Shown: positions 45,345-53,136 of the stretch, piece after piece
Layout of the letters: the number at the start of each line of letters is the position of its first letter
Position numbering within the stretch: the first letter of the stretch is position 1
Made by a program: the position numbers and the translations under genes
Assembly (NCBI RefSeq): GCF_002008165.1
Contig: NZ_MRDM01000014.1
Span: 1,430,972 to 1,494,971 of the forward strand
Origin: Rhizobium laguerreae
GTDB taxonomy: Bacteria > Pseudomonadota > Alphaproteobacteria > Rhizobiales > Rhizobiaceae
Direction: 5' to 3'
Length of the DNA: 64,000 nucleotides
Notes under the pieces: generated by a model
The model's input: only the letters and a program-made list of their open reading frames with translations
The model's database searches: none
Told to the model about the DNA's origin: nothing

Positions 45345-46099
45345 CGCTCGGCATCTTTCAACTTGTCGGCCACCTCGAGCGAGGCAATGTCGGCAGCTTC
45401 GAAATGCTCCCGGATTTTTTGCTCGGCGAGGTCGGCATCACCAACTGCAATTGCGTCGTAGATTGCCTGATGCCGGCCAATCGTTGCCCGCCAGTCAGCG
45501 TCGCTGCGATTGGCGCGACGTGAAAACAATTCCGACACCTCGCGCTGCACGGAACGCATGCTCTCCATGTGCACGCGGATCATGTAATTACCCGTCGTCA
45601 CGGCGAGGCCGAGGTGAAACAGGATGTCGGCGGCGGTAAAGCCGGAGGGCTCCTGGACGGAAGCCAGCATGCCCGCCAGGCCCTGCCGCATAATATCCAG
45701 ACCTTCCGGATCGCGACGTTCGGCGGCGAGTCGGGCAATTCCGGTCTCGACGACGCGGCGCATTTCATTGGCTTCGCGCAGCCGCTTGAGACTGGAGCGG
45801 ACCGCGTAGCCGTAGATTTTGTCCATCGATTCGCCGCTCAGCGCCTTGGCCCGGGCAACCTTGCCTTGTTGGGTGAAGATCAGCCCGGCTGCCGTCAGCT
45901 GGCGAAGCGCCTCGCGGGCGATAGGCTTCGAGACGCCGAACTCCCTGGCGATCTCCCCTTCGGGCGGCAACGGCTCGCCAGGCGAGATGCGCCCATCAAA
46001 GAGCGCGGCGGCAATCGCATCGGAAACCCCATCCGCCAACCGCGAAGGGTTGGGCGGCTTGGCGGTGAAAACGGGTTTCCTTTCGGGAATTTCACTCAT
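45341..46099 (-). CDS. GntR-family (FCD) transcriptional regulator
   Basis: A 252-residue regulator. The winged helix (LPPEGEIAREFGVSKPIARE; LRQLTAAGLIFTQQG) is followed by an FCD effector domain (FHLGLAVTTGNYMIRVHMES). The ATG at 46099 has AGGA five bases upstream, better than the ATG at 46111. It diverges from the enolase-superfamily gene and heads the SDR and transporter genes. The repeat CAACTA-N7-CAGTTG at 46145-46163 in its promoter, matched near 50980, is the likely operator. Confidence 0.88.
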   Translation of the reverse strand: MSEIPERKPVFTAKPPNPSRLADGVSDAIAAALFDGRISPGEPLPPEGEIAREFGVSKPIAREALRQLTAAGLIFTQQGKVARAKALSGESMDKIYGYAVRSSLKRLREANEMRRVVETGIARLAAERRDPEGLDIMRQGLAGMLASVQEPSGFTAADILFHLGLAVTTGNYMIRVHMESMRSVQREVSELFSRRANRSDADWRATIGRHQAIYDAIAVGDADLAEQKIREHFEAADIASLEVADKLKDAER

Positions 46100-46144
46100 C
46101 TCGATCCTCATATTCACAAAGCTAACACGCAGTTTCCAACTTAG

Positions 46145-46163
46145 CAACTAGGTTTATCAGTTG
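46145..46163. promoter_or_regulatory. Putative GntR operator, site 1
   Basis: CAACTA-GGTTTAT-CAGTTG is an inverted repeat with one mismatch, 46 bases upstream of the gntR start and 97 bases upstream of the divergent enolase-family gene. The same half-sites with the same 7-base spacer occur at 50980-50998, and the flanking TAGCAACTA is shared too. Two such matches at two promoters of functionally related operons support a shared operator. Confidence 0.6.
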
Positions 46164-46259
46164 CCAAGTCACCAACATCTAGCTAGGAATAACAGACACG
46201 CCCCAAAGCAGCGAGCAAAACCAAGAGCAACGAGCAAAACATTGGGAACGAAAGAGCCG

Positions 46260-47405
46260 ATGGATTCTGTGCAACCTTCGACCGGACCGGCGATCATTAT
46301 TTCAGATGTCATCGCCCATCCGCTCAGCCAGACGCTGCCCAAACCGACCGTCACGTCCTGGGGTACCTATCACAAAGTCTCGATGGTTCTTGTCGAGTTG
46401 CGCACAGATGCCGGCATCGTCGGCGTCGGTGAGGTTCTGGCCCGGTTTTCGCCTAAGGCCTATGCGGAACTGATCGAAACCTCGTTAAAGCCACGGCTGA
46501 TCGGACAGGACGCGCGTAACATCGGCGCGCTCTGGCAATCCATGCGGCGCTCGCTGTCAGGCCGCGCCGGCGGCATGCTGATCGAGGCGATCGCAGGCGC
46601 CGACATTGCGCTGTGGGACATCATGGGCAAGGCCGCGGGCATGCCGATCGCCAAGCTGCTTGGCGGCATCGGCCGGGAAACGATCGAGGTCTATGCCGCC
46701 GCCGTAAACTGGGTCGACGATGCTGAGGCGGATCGGGAACTGGAGCGCTATATCGGCGAGCGATTCCCGCGCATCAAAGTCAAGATGGCCAATCCGGTCA
46801 GAGAAGCCTGCCGGCGCATCGAACGGCTGCGCAAGCGCGCCGGCGACGATATCGAACTCTGTGTCGACGCCAACTGGGCCTATGATCTGGACCAGGCGAT
46901 CGAGGTCGGCAGGGCACTTTCGACCAATGGCTACTTCTGGTTCGAGGAGCCGCTGGCGCCGGAAAACGAGCAAGGCTACGAGGAACTGCGCAAGCGCTGC
47001 GACGTGCCGCTCGCAGCCGGAGAGAGCAACTTTACCGCCGATCAGGCGCAGCGTCTCGTCGCCAACCGCACCCTTTCAATCCTGCAGCCGGATGTCGCCC
47101 GTGCCGGCGGCATATCCGAAACACGGCGCATGGCAGACTATGCCGCCCTGCACGATGTGGGCTACGCCCCGCATATCGGCATGTCCGGCATTATCTGCGA
47201 GACGGCCAGCACGCATCTGGCAGCCGCCCTTCCGAATTTCCGGGTGATGGAATGCGAATGCGATCTTAGCCCCTTCAAGCGCGACCTGGCCGATCTGGCG
47301 CCCGGCTGCCTGCGCCAGAAGAATGGCCGGCTCGACGTGCCGACACGGCCGGGTCTCGGCATCGAAATCGATTGGGACGCCGTCAAACGGCTCCGCGTAC
47401 AGTGA
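46260..47405 (+). CDS. Enolase-superfamily dehydratase (mandelate racemase subgroup)
   Basis: A 381-residue enzyme with the N-terminal capping domain and the C-terminal barrel. Active-site residues are visible in order: KVK in RIKVKMANP (KxK base), metal ligands in CVDANWAYD, WFEEPLAPEN and AAGESNFT, the Asp of QPDVARAGG and the His of APHIGMSG. This KxK plus Asp-His arrangement is that of mandelate racemase-like acid-sugar dehydratases, which remove water from an aldonate or aldarate to a 2-keto-3-deoxy acid. The ATG at 46260 gives the family-length start. Confidence 0.85.
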   Translation: MDSVQPSTGPAIIISDVIAHPLSQTLPKPTVTSWGTYHKVSMVLVELRTDAGIVGVGEVLARFSPKAYAELIETSLKPRLIGQDARNIGALWQSMRRSLSGRAGGMLIEAIAGADIALWDIMGKAAGMPIAKLLGGIGRETIEVYAAAVNWVDDAEADRELERYIGERFPRIKVKMANPVREACRRIERLRKRAGDDIELCVDANWAYDLDQAIEVGRALSTNGYFWFEEPLAPENEQGYEELRKRCDVPLAAGESNFTADQAQRLVANRTLSILQPDVARAGGISETRRMADYAALHDVGYAPHIGMSGIICETASTHLAAALPNFRVMECECDLSPFKRDLADLAPGCLRQKNGRLDVPTRPGLGIEIDWDAVKRLRVQ

Positions 47406-47418
47406 GGTCAACACCATA

Positions 47419-48330
47419 ATGACGACATCAGCGCCCTCTTCTACAGCCGACATGATGGAAGCCATGAGGCTCGCAATGCTTCGCGCAGATCCGGCGCTCA
47501 GTCGTTTCGATCCTCTGCCGCGCATCCTGTCGTTTGACGATTTTTCGCGCGGGCATTGCGGCTGGTCGCAGTTGGTCGGCAATTACGAGGACAGCCTCGA
47601 CGTCATGCTGCCGGGCTTTGCCCAGCACTCGAGCGCCATGCTCTCAACTCTCGGGCATTGGGATGCAGGATCCCACGGCGGCATGGATTCGTCCTATGCG
47701 CTAAAGATCGCCACAAAGGCAAAACCGGGCGCCCAGAACGTTGCAATCAAGCGCCATACCTTCCGCAAGCGCGGCCCGATCCGCTTCGAGATTTTCTTCA
47801 CGTTCAAGCCGGAGGCGACGGAGCTGAAACTATCGGAAACCGACGTGCGATCGATCGGCTTCCTGTTCGATCTGCAATGCGGCGATCGGGACGGAGACGG
47901 CGAGCGGGTTATGCCGCATCTGCGCTTTCTCAATGCACTTGACGGCAAGCACTTGCAGAAATGGCAGTACAAACGCGAGACCACGCCCTTCACCGCCATC
48001 GGCCGGGAAGACAAGACCGTAAGCCACTATCACCTGGCGCCCGAAGGCTGGCTGGACTTGCCGGATGGTGAACAACGGCTCTGCTACAACGAGATCCCGA
48101 CGAAGGTGAACTGGAGCTATATGCGCTTCGATTTCGACCTCGCCTCCATGAAGGCGACCGGCTTGCAATGCAACGACCGGAATTTCGATGTATCCGGCTT
48201 CGAGTCGATCCGGATTCCGGCGATGAAAAACCTCTGGTGCATGCTGAACTTCTGCCTGTTCGCCGAGACGGATGTCGCCAAGCGTGCCTTTCTCTATGTC
48301 GATTCCATTTGCATTTCAGGGGATTTTTGA
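47419..48330 (+). CDS. Unrecognised protein, about 303 residues
   Basis: I do not recognise a family. The protein is soluble, without signal peptide or membrane span, rich in aromatic residues and short beta-like stretches (RHTFRKRGPIRFEIFFTFKP; TTPFTAIGREDKTVSHYHLA), which suggests a beta-sandwich. It starts 13 bases after the enolase-family gene and its stop overlaps the next start (TGATG), so it belongs to this catabolic operon. A carbohydrate-binding or lactonase-like role is possible but not shown. Confidence 0.8.
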   Translation: MTTSAPSSTADMMEAMRLAMLRADPALSRFDPLPRILSFDDFSRGHCGWSQLVGNYEDSLDVMLPGFAQHSSAMLSTLGHWDAGSHGGMDSSYALKIATKAKPGAQNVAIKRHTFRKRGPIRFEIFFTFKPEATELKLSETDVRSIGFLFDLQCGDRDGDGERVMPHLRFLNALDGKHLQKWQYKRETTPFTAIGREDKTVSHYHLAPEGWLDLPDGEQRLCYNEIPTKVNWSYMRFDFDLASMKATGLQCNDRNFDVSGFESIRIPAMKNLWCMLNFCLFAETDVAKRAFLYVDSICISGDF

Positions 48331-48665
48331 TGCTTCCCGAAAACATCACGGCGGTGATAACCCGCAATGAGCGCTGGAGCGGTGACGCCGCGAGCGAACC
48401 CTATGAGGCCGGTTGGGCGCATGAAGCCGTATTCTTCATTCGGGCATTGAAGCCTCCCGTCGGCACTGCACCCAAGGGCTGGGTGGAAATCTCGCCTGAC
48501 GGCATGCACTGGGTCCGGGAAGGAACGGAATTCGCCATGCCGGCCGAACAGGACGGCGTTGCCGTGGCCCGGCTCAACGCCTTCGGCAATTGGCTGCGCG
48601 TTGCAACCCGATTTGCCGATGGCGCTGAATGCACCGTGCTGGTGACCCTTCATCTGAAGGCCTGA
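48330..48665 (+). CDS. Unrecognised small protein, 111 residues
   Basis: No family recognised. The sequence is soluble, with features of a small beta domain: AHEAVFFIRAL, KGWVEISPDGMHWVREGTEF, GNWLRVATRFADGAECTVLV. The GMHWVREG pattern resembles short beta-repeat modules in sugar-binding proteins. It is translationally coupled to the preceding gene and converges on the FAD oxidoreductase gene 41 bases away. The two small unknown genes probably work together. Confidence 0.75.
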   Translation: MLPENITAVITRNERWSGDAASEPYEAGWAHEAVFFIRALKPPVGTAPKGWVEISPDGMHWVREGTEFAMPAEQDGVAVARLNAFGNWLRVATRFADGAECTVLVTLHLKA

Positions 48666-48706
48666 CTTGAGAAACCGCGGGTATCGCTCCCCGCTTTCTC
48701 CTTCCG

Positions 48707-50101
48707 TCAGCCAAGATAGGCGCCCTGGGCCAGAAGTTCCCTGCGCAAGTCCGCGTAGTCGACATGCCGGGGACTGGCCCTGTTGCCGACCGAAAGTGCC
48801 GCGGCAACACCGGCCGCCTGGCCGAGCGCAAAACAGGGCGGCATGACGCGAATGGCGCTGAGCGCCTCATGCGTCGCCGAGACCGCGCGGCCGGACACCA
48901 GCAGGCCCTCATGAACGCGCGGCAGCATGACCCGGTAAGGTATCTGGTAGATATTCGCCGCATCAAGCCCCTCGCCACCGGTCCCACCGCCCGAGCCTGT
49001 GGGGTCGTGAATATCGAGCGGATAGCCGCACAACGCCACGACATCGTCGAAGGCGCGGCCGGAATGCAAATCTTGCAGCGTCAGTTCGTAGGCTCCATCG
49101 ATCCGTCGGGTTTCCCGTACGCCGATCTGGGTTGCCGTGTCCCGCAGTTCCACCTGTTCGAAGCCGGGCAGATTGTTGCGGAAGAAATCGAGCAGCGCCA
49201 CGGTCTGCTCCCGGCCTTCGACCTCGGCAAGCGAGAGCTCAAGGGCATCAGCCCCATTGCGGCGCAACACGCGGCCGGTATTGATGCGCCAGACGCCCGG
49301 TTCCATGGTTTTGTAAAGGCCGATGCCGCGGCGAGGCGCGGGAAAGCGGCCCTCGGCCGTCGCCTTGGCGACGATCGAGGCGAAAGGCCGAAAATCCTGC
49401 GGATGCGCGCGGATGTAATCCTCCACAGCTTGGTCATCGACGTTCTGCACGCGGAAGAACAATGTTTGCGGCTGGGAAAGGCCGTCGCTTTCCCGCCCCT
49501 GACGGGTATGGACACCGGCATAATGGGCGACATCGCCGTCGGCCGAGCAATCGACGACGACCTTGGCACGAACGCTCCTCAACCCGCCTTTGCCGGCGCA
49601 AACGACCCCGAGCACCCGGGGATTGTCCGCGTCATGGTCATCGACAATGGCATCGACGACCATGGTGTGCAGCAACAATTCCACTCCCGCCTCGACGCAC
49701 ATGCGCTGCGCCGCGACCTTCGCCGCCTCAGGCTGGAAAGGTGTCACCTTGTCGTGGCCGTAGACGATGAAGCCGCAATAGGCCGAACCTGCCGGGATCG
49801 TACTCGGATGCAGCGCGCCGCCGAGCGCCATCATCCGCAGAACGAATTCTTCGTAGATGCCCCGGATCAGTTGCTGGCTGCCGTCGAGCGAATAGGAGGT
49901 CATGCAGGGGCCGACGAGGCCCGCCGTAAGGTTGCCGCCGAGGAAGCCGTAGCGCTCCACAAGGCGTACCCGCACGCCAAGACGTGCCGCCGCGACCGCG
50001 GCCGATAATCCCGATGGTCCGCCCCCGATGACGAGCACATCGACACCATCGAGTTCGGGAATATCGGCCGAATAGGCGTAACGGCGGGCTGTCTGCTGCA
50101 T
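48707..50101 (-). CDS. FAD-dependent oxidoreductase
   Basis: A 464-residue flavoprotein of the FAD_oxidored type. The dinucleotide fold starts at about residue 22 with VLVIGGGPSGLSAAVAAARL and the arm VRLVERYGFLGGNLTAG. A second conserved site is VVDCSADGDVAHYAG. The ATG at 50101 follows GGGGAGGGG. It lies 19 bases after an SDR gene under the operator at 50980, so it likely oxidises a sugar or sugar alcohol in the same pathway. Substrate is unknown. Confidence 0.85.
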   Translation of the reverse strand: MQQTARRYAYSADIPELDGVDVLVIGGGPSGLSAAVAAARLGVRVRLVERYGFLGGNLTAGLVGPCMTSYSLDGSQQLIRGIYEEFVLRMMALGGALHPSTIPAGSAYCGFIVYGHDKVTPFQPEAAKVAAQRMCVEAGVELLLHTMVVDAIVDDHDADNPRVLGVVCAGKGGLRSVRAKVVVDCSADGDVAHYAGVHTRQGRESDGLSQPQTLFFRVQNVDDQAVEDYIRAHPQDFRPFASIVAKATAEGRFPAPRRGIGLYKTMEPGVWRINTGRVLRRNGADALELSLAEVEGREQTVALLDFFRNNLPGFEQVELRDTATQIGVRETRRIDGAYELTLQDLHSGRAFDDVVALCGYPLDIHDPTGSGGGTGGEGLDAANIYQIPYRVMLPRVHEGLLVSGRAVSATHEALSAIRVMPPCFALGQAAGVAAALSVGNRASPRHVDYADLRRELLAQGAYLG

Positions 50102-50120
50102 ACTTCTATCCCCTCCCCAT

Positions 50121-50906
50121 CTAGCGGAACATCGATCCGCCATCGACATCGAGCGCGGCGCCGTAGGTAAAGCTGGCTGCATCCGAGCACAGGAACATGA
50201 TTGCCGCCGCCATGTCCTCGGGCCGTCCCATGCGCCGCATCGGCAGATTGCCGGCGATGCGGTCCTTCAGCGACTGGTCGATATGGGAGTGCATCGGGGA
50301 ATCCGTCGGCCCGGGGTTCAGCGCGTTGATGCGGATCTTCTTGCTCGCAAGTTCCCGCGCCACCGATTTGACCATCGACAAGATCCCGGCTTTCGATGCC
50401 GCATAAGCGGTATCGGCGATCAGCCCGCCGCCGCCATGCACGCCGGCATCCGAGGCGATACAGACGATGTTGCCGCCATCGGCGTTGTCGAGCATGCGTT
50501 TGACCGCCGCCTGCACGACGAAGAAGCTGCCGAGCAGATTGACATCGAGCACGCGATGCCAATGCGCCCGATCCTGCTCGAATATACGCTTGGCTGTGAT
50601 GATCGCTGCACATGTCACGACGTTATCGAGACGCGCCAGATTTGCGTCACAAAAATCGAAGGCCTTGTCGATGCTTTCCTGATCGCTGACATCCACCGTC
50701 ACGGTGTGAATAGCCGCGCCGCCATTGCGCAGTTCCGCACCGTAGCGCTTCAGCCCCGCCTCGTCACGATCCGCCATGACGACTTCCGCGCCCTTGCTGG
50801 CGAAGGCCCTTGCCGTTTCAAGACCCATTCCGCTCGCTGCGCCCGTGATAAGGACGCTTCGGCCCGCAAAACTATCGTCGGAAAAGGTAGCATAGGTCCC
50901 AGACAT
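50121..50906 (-). CDS. Short-chain dehydrogenase/reductase
   Basis: A 261-residue SDR with cofactor site VLITGAASGMGLETARAFAS, catalytic Ser in CIASDAGVHG and catalytic YAASK near residue 158. The ATG at 50906 has AAGGA some ten bases upstream; an ATG at 50927 is possible. It is the first gene of a two-gene operon with the FAD oxidoreductase and stands 73 bases from the operator-like repeat at 50980. Confidence 0.88.
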   Translation of the reverse strand: MSGTYATFSDDSFAGRSVLITGAASGMGLETARAFASKGAEVVMADRDEAGLKRYGAELRNGGAAIHTVTVDVSDQESIDKAFDFCDANLARLDNVVTCAAIITAKRIFEQDRAHWHRVLDVNLLGSFFVVQAAVKRMLDNADGGNIVCIASDAGVHGGGGLIADTAYAASKAGILSMVKSVARELASKKIRINALNPGPTDSPMHSHIDQSLKDRIAGNLPMRRMGRPEDMAAAIMFLCSDAASFTYGAALDVDGGSMFR

Positions 50907-51240
50907 CGTCGCAGCGTCCTTCATCAAGGGCAGCCCAACACCAGTCAGCAGGCTCGCCTCACCATTGCTAGTAACGTAGCAACTATGTTATATAGTTGTA
51001 AAGCGCAATGTGGAGGCGATACGCAGACTGGAAACAGAGTTTCGCGTGGGCAAAATACTCAGGACGGAGGGGCAACTGTTGGTCGCGCTGATCTCAAAAA
51101 GCGCGGCAGGCGGCGAAAATACGGGCTCGGGAAGGGCGATGTTCTCTTCCCGAACTGAACTCCGGCGCGATCATCCGGGGCGACTCCGCGCGAGTCGTGA
51201 GCCGGAAATGGGATGGGCGCCGCCCTGCAATGCGCCGCCC
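50907..51240. other. Promoter region of the SDR operon and non-coding remnant
   Basis: The left part carries the operator-like repeat (50980-50998). From about 51000 to 51240 I find no gene with recognisable similarity: a frame opening near 51010 is a shadow with no family features. The GC-rich text GGGGCGACTCCGCGCGAGTCG includes a short palindrome, GACTCCGCGCGAGTC. The cytochrome gene ends at 51241. Confidence 0.4.
50980..50998. promoter_or_regulatory. Putative GntR operator, site 2
   Basis: CAACTA-TGTTATA-TAGTTG is a perfect 6-bp inverted repeat with a 7-base spacer, the same geometry as at 46145-46163, and the preceding GTAGCAACTA also matches. It lies 74 bases upstream of the SDR-FAD oxidoreductase operon. 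Together the two sites tie the two operons to one regulator, most simply the GntR protein encoded at 45341. Confidence 0.6.
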
Positions 51241-51798
51241 CTATTTCTCCGCCGGCGCCACGATCTTCATCACGAACGAAGTTGGCGCCTCGCCCGGCCC
51301 GAACGGTCCGGGCACCTTGTTGCTCACCGGCGGCAGGCTCTTGAGATAGGCCGCAATCGCCGCGGCGTCAGAGTCGGTGAGCTTCGCCAATGCGGGCCAC
51401 GGCATGACCGGAGCGAGTATGCGTCCGTCGGGGCGCCTGCCTGTCCGGATCGCAGTGACGATATCACGCTCGCTCCAACGCCCGAGACCCGTCTCCTCAT
51501 CGGGCGTGAGGTTGGGGCCGTAGAACACCCCGACATCAGGGATCTCGAAACCGACCTCGGAGCCGCCGAGGTGACGCGTCATGTCCGGCTTGCCGAGGAA
51601 ATGTCCCGGCGTGTGGCAATCGGTGCAGCTCGTGATGGTCACCAGGTATTTCCCCCATTCGACCAGCTCGCTGTCGGCCGCGCCGGCAGGCGACGATCCA
51701 ATCGCCGCCGCCAGCGCTGCGAATGCTGCGGGCAACACCCGCCTGGCCGCCCGCGACGCCACGCGCGTGACAGCAGTTCCGAAATCGTGAATGCTCAT
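51241..51798 (-). CDS. Exported cytochrome c
   Basis: A 185-residue class I cytochrome c. The signal peptide includes AARRVLPAAFAALAAAIGSS with cleavage near GAADS. Haem is attached at CTDCH (about residue 58), and the distal Met ligand is in ILAPVMPWPALAKL. GGAGGG precedes the ATG at 51798. It lies between an SDR operon and a repeat, so its electron donor is not evident; the FAD oxidoreductase and periplasmic dehydrogenases are possible partners. Confidence 0.88.
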   Translation of the reverse strand: MSIHDFGTAVTRVASRAARRVLPAAFAALAAAIGSSPAGAADSELVEWGKYLVTITSCTDCHTPGHFLGKPDMTRHLGGSEVGFEIPDVGVFYGPNLTPDEETGLGRWSERDIVTAIRTGRRPDGRILAPVMPWPALAKLTDSDAAAIAAYLKSLPPVSNKVPGPFGPGEAPTSFVMKIVAPAEK

Positions 51799-51822
51799 GC
51801 TTCCCTCCGTCCCGTTGCTCTG

Positions 51823-51925
51823 GAGCATGATGCCGAAAAGTGTGCGCGGTTTTCAGACGACATCATGCTCTGATTTAGATCAGGTTTCATATTTTAGGCC
51901 GATTGGGCCCAAATCATCCTGATCT
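51823..51925. repeat. RIME-like double-palindrome intergenic repeat
   Basis: GAGCATGATG (51823-51832) pairs exactly with CATCATGCTC (51861-51870), and a second palindrome follows with GATCAGG and CCTGATC arms near 51879-51923. The first part has the GCATGATGCCGAAAAGTGTG start common to rhizobial RIME elements. It separates the cytochrome gene from a methyltransferase remnant. I also see short stems at 24978-25080 and 22933-22978 of the same general kind. Confidence 0.65.
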
Positions 51926-52318
51926 AGGGCTTGCGGCCGATCACCGCGCCGTTCGCGGCGGGTGCGTCGAACCAGACCGTCTCGATGTGCCGGAAGCCGG
52001 CTTCCTCGAGCCACGCCGAATATTCGGCCGGCGTGTAGTTTCGCCCTTCCGTCTCGATCAGCATGTTGAGGCTCATCAGCGCGGCCGGCGCCGGCCCGGT
52101 CTTTTCGTCATTGACGAGAAGCTCGCTGATGATCACTGCGCCGCCGCTCGGCAAAGCCTCGAAGGACCGGCGCAGCAGGGCGCGGTTCTTGGCCTCGTCC
52201 CAATCGTGCGGGATCATCGACAGGAGATGCACCTCGTGATCCCCGGGAAGCTGTTCGGAGAAGTTGCCGCCGGCGGTCTCGCACGGCGAAATTCGACTCC
52301 CTATTTTTGCATAGACGT
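51924..52318 (-). pseudogene. Methyltransferase remnant (O-methyltransferase C-terminal part)
   Basis: The frame contains ETAGGNFSEQLPGDHEVHLL then SMIPHDWDEAKNRALLRRSF and SGGAVIISELLVNDEKTGPA, the SAM-binding and catalytic His-Asp region of the O-methyltransferase family (PF00891). The N-terminal two thirds are absent: reading upstream, the frame meets a stop near 52324 and has no start with a ribosome-binding site. Only about 130 residues remain against the usual 330-350. A short product from an internal GTG at 52232 is possible but lacks the N-terminal dimer domain. Confidence 0.65.
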
Positions 52319-52365
52319 CGGCGATACCTCAGAAGGTTCGCGGCCCGCCGAGGGTAATCAATAGG

Positions 52366-53115
52366 CTAACTTCGGTTCTCCAAGCGGTTTGTTTTGCGCC
52401 ACTCTTCGTACTCTCCGCGGGCATCGTCATGCAGCGGATAGTAGCGCTGCAACGACCCGCCCTCCATAAGCTTCACTCGCGAGAACTCCTCCCAATCGTG
52501 ATGCTTTTGCGACTCTTCGATTACCTTCGCGGCCATTGCGACTGGAAGCACCACCACCCCGTCGTCATCGGCGACGATGATGTCGCCGGGGATCACCGTG
52601 ACACCGCCGCAGGCAATCGGAACATTGACGGCATTGGGATAGATGCTGGTCTGCACATGGTAGTTGGGAGTCCAGCCACGCAGCCATAAAGGGAGATCCA
52701 GCTTCTCGACATTGGGCCGATCGCGCATGCACCCGTCGATTACGATGCCAGCGCCGCCTCTGCCTTTGAAATAGGTCGACATCATATCGCCAAAGACGCC
52801 CGAGCTCATGTCGCCGCGCGCGTCGACCACGACCACATCGCCCTCCTGCGCGTGATAGAGCACGTGCCGGTGCAACTGCGTCTCCGGATCGGCATATTCT
52901 CCCTCGGTGAAGAGGTCCGGCCGCTGCGGCATGAACTGGAGCGTCAGCGCCGGCCCGACGATCGACTTCCCGCGGTTCTGCGGCACGGGACCGACCATGT
53001 GCGGATTGCGGAAACCCATGTGGCCAAGCGTGCCGGAAACCGTCGCGGCGCCGATTTGCTTCAGTGCGTCGATCAGCTCTTTGGTGGGTCGCGTTATGTC
53101 GGGTGCATGCGTCAT
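52366..53115 (-). CDS. RraA-family aldolase-like protein
   Basis: A 249-residue member of the RraA / 4-hydroxy-4-methyl-2-oxoglutarate aldolase family. The pattern GAGIVIDGCMRDRP holds the Arg-Asp pair that binds divalent metal and pyruvate enolate in the aldolases, and VADDDGVVVLP is the family's C-terminal signature. Beside sugar-acid dehydratases it is a good candidate for the retro-aldol step on a keto-deoxy sugar acid. It is 21 bases after the enolase-family gene. RNase E inhibition, as by E. coli RraA, is less likely here. Confidence 0.8.
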   Translation of the reverse strand: MTHAPDITRPTKELIDALKQIGAATVSGTLGHMGFRNPHMVGPVPQNRGKSIVGPALTLQFMPQRPDLFTEGEYADPETQLHRHVLYHAQEGDVVVVDARGDMSSGVFGDMMSTYFKGRGGAGIVIDGCMRDRPNVEKLDLPLWLRGWTPNYHVQTSIYPNAVNVPIACGGVTVIPGDIIVADDDGVVVLPVAMAAKVIEESQKHHDWEEFSRVKLMEGGSLQRYYPLHDDARGEYEEWRKTNRLENRS

Positions 53116-53136
53116 TTTAGGCTCCGGTGGATGAAA

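Noticed and set aside
51010..51873. Plus-strand frame across the cytochrome c gene
   Set aside because: It is antisense to a gene with signal peptide and CxxCH and has no recognisable family features.
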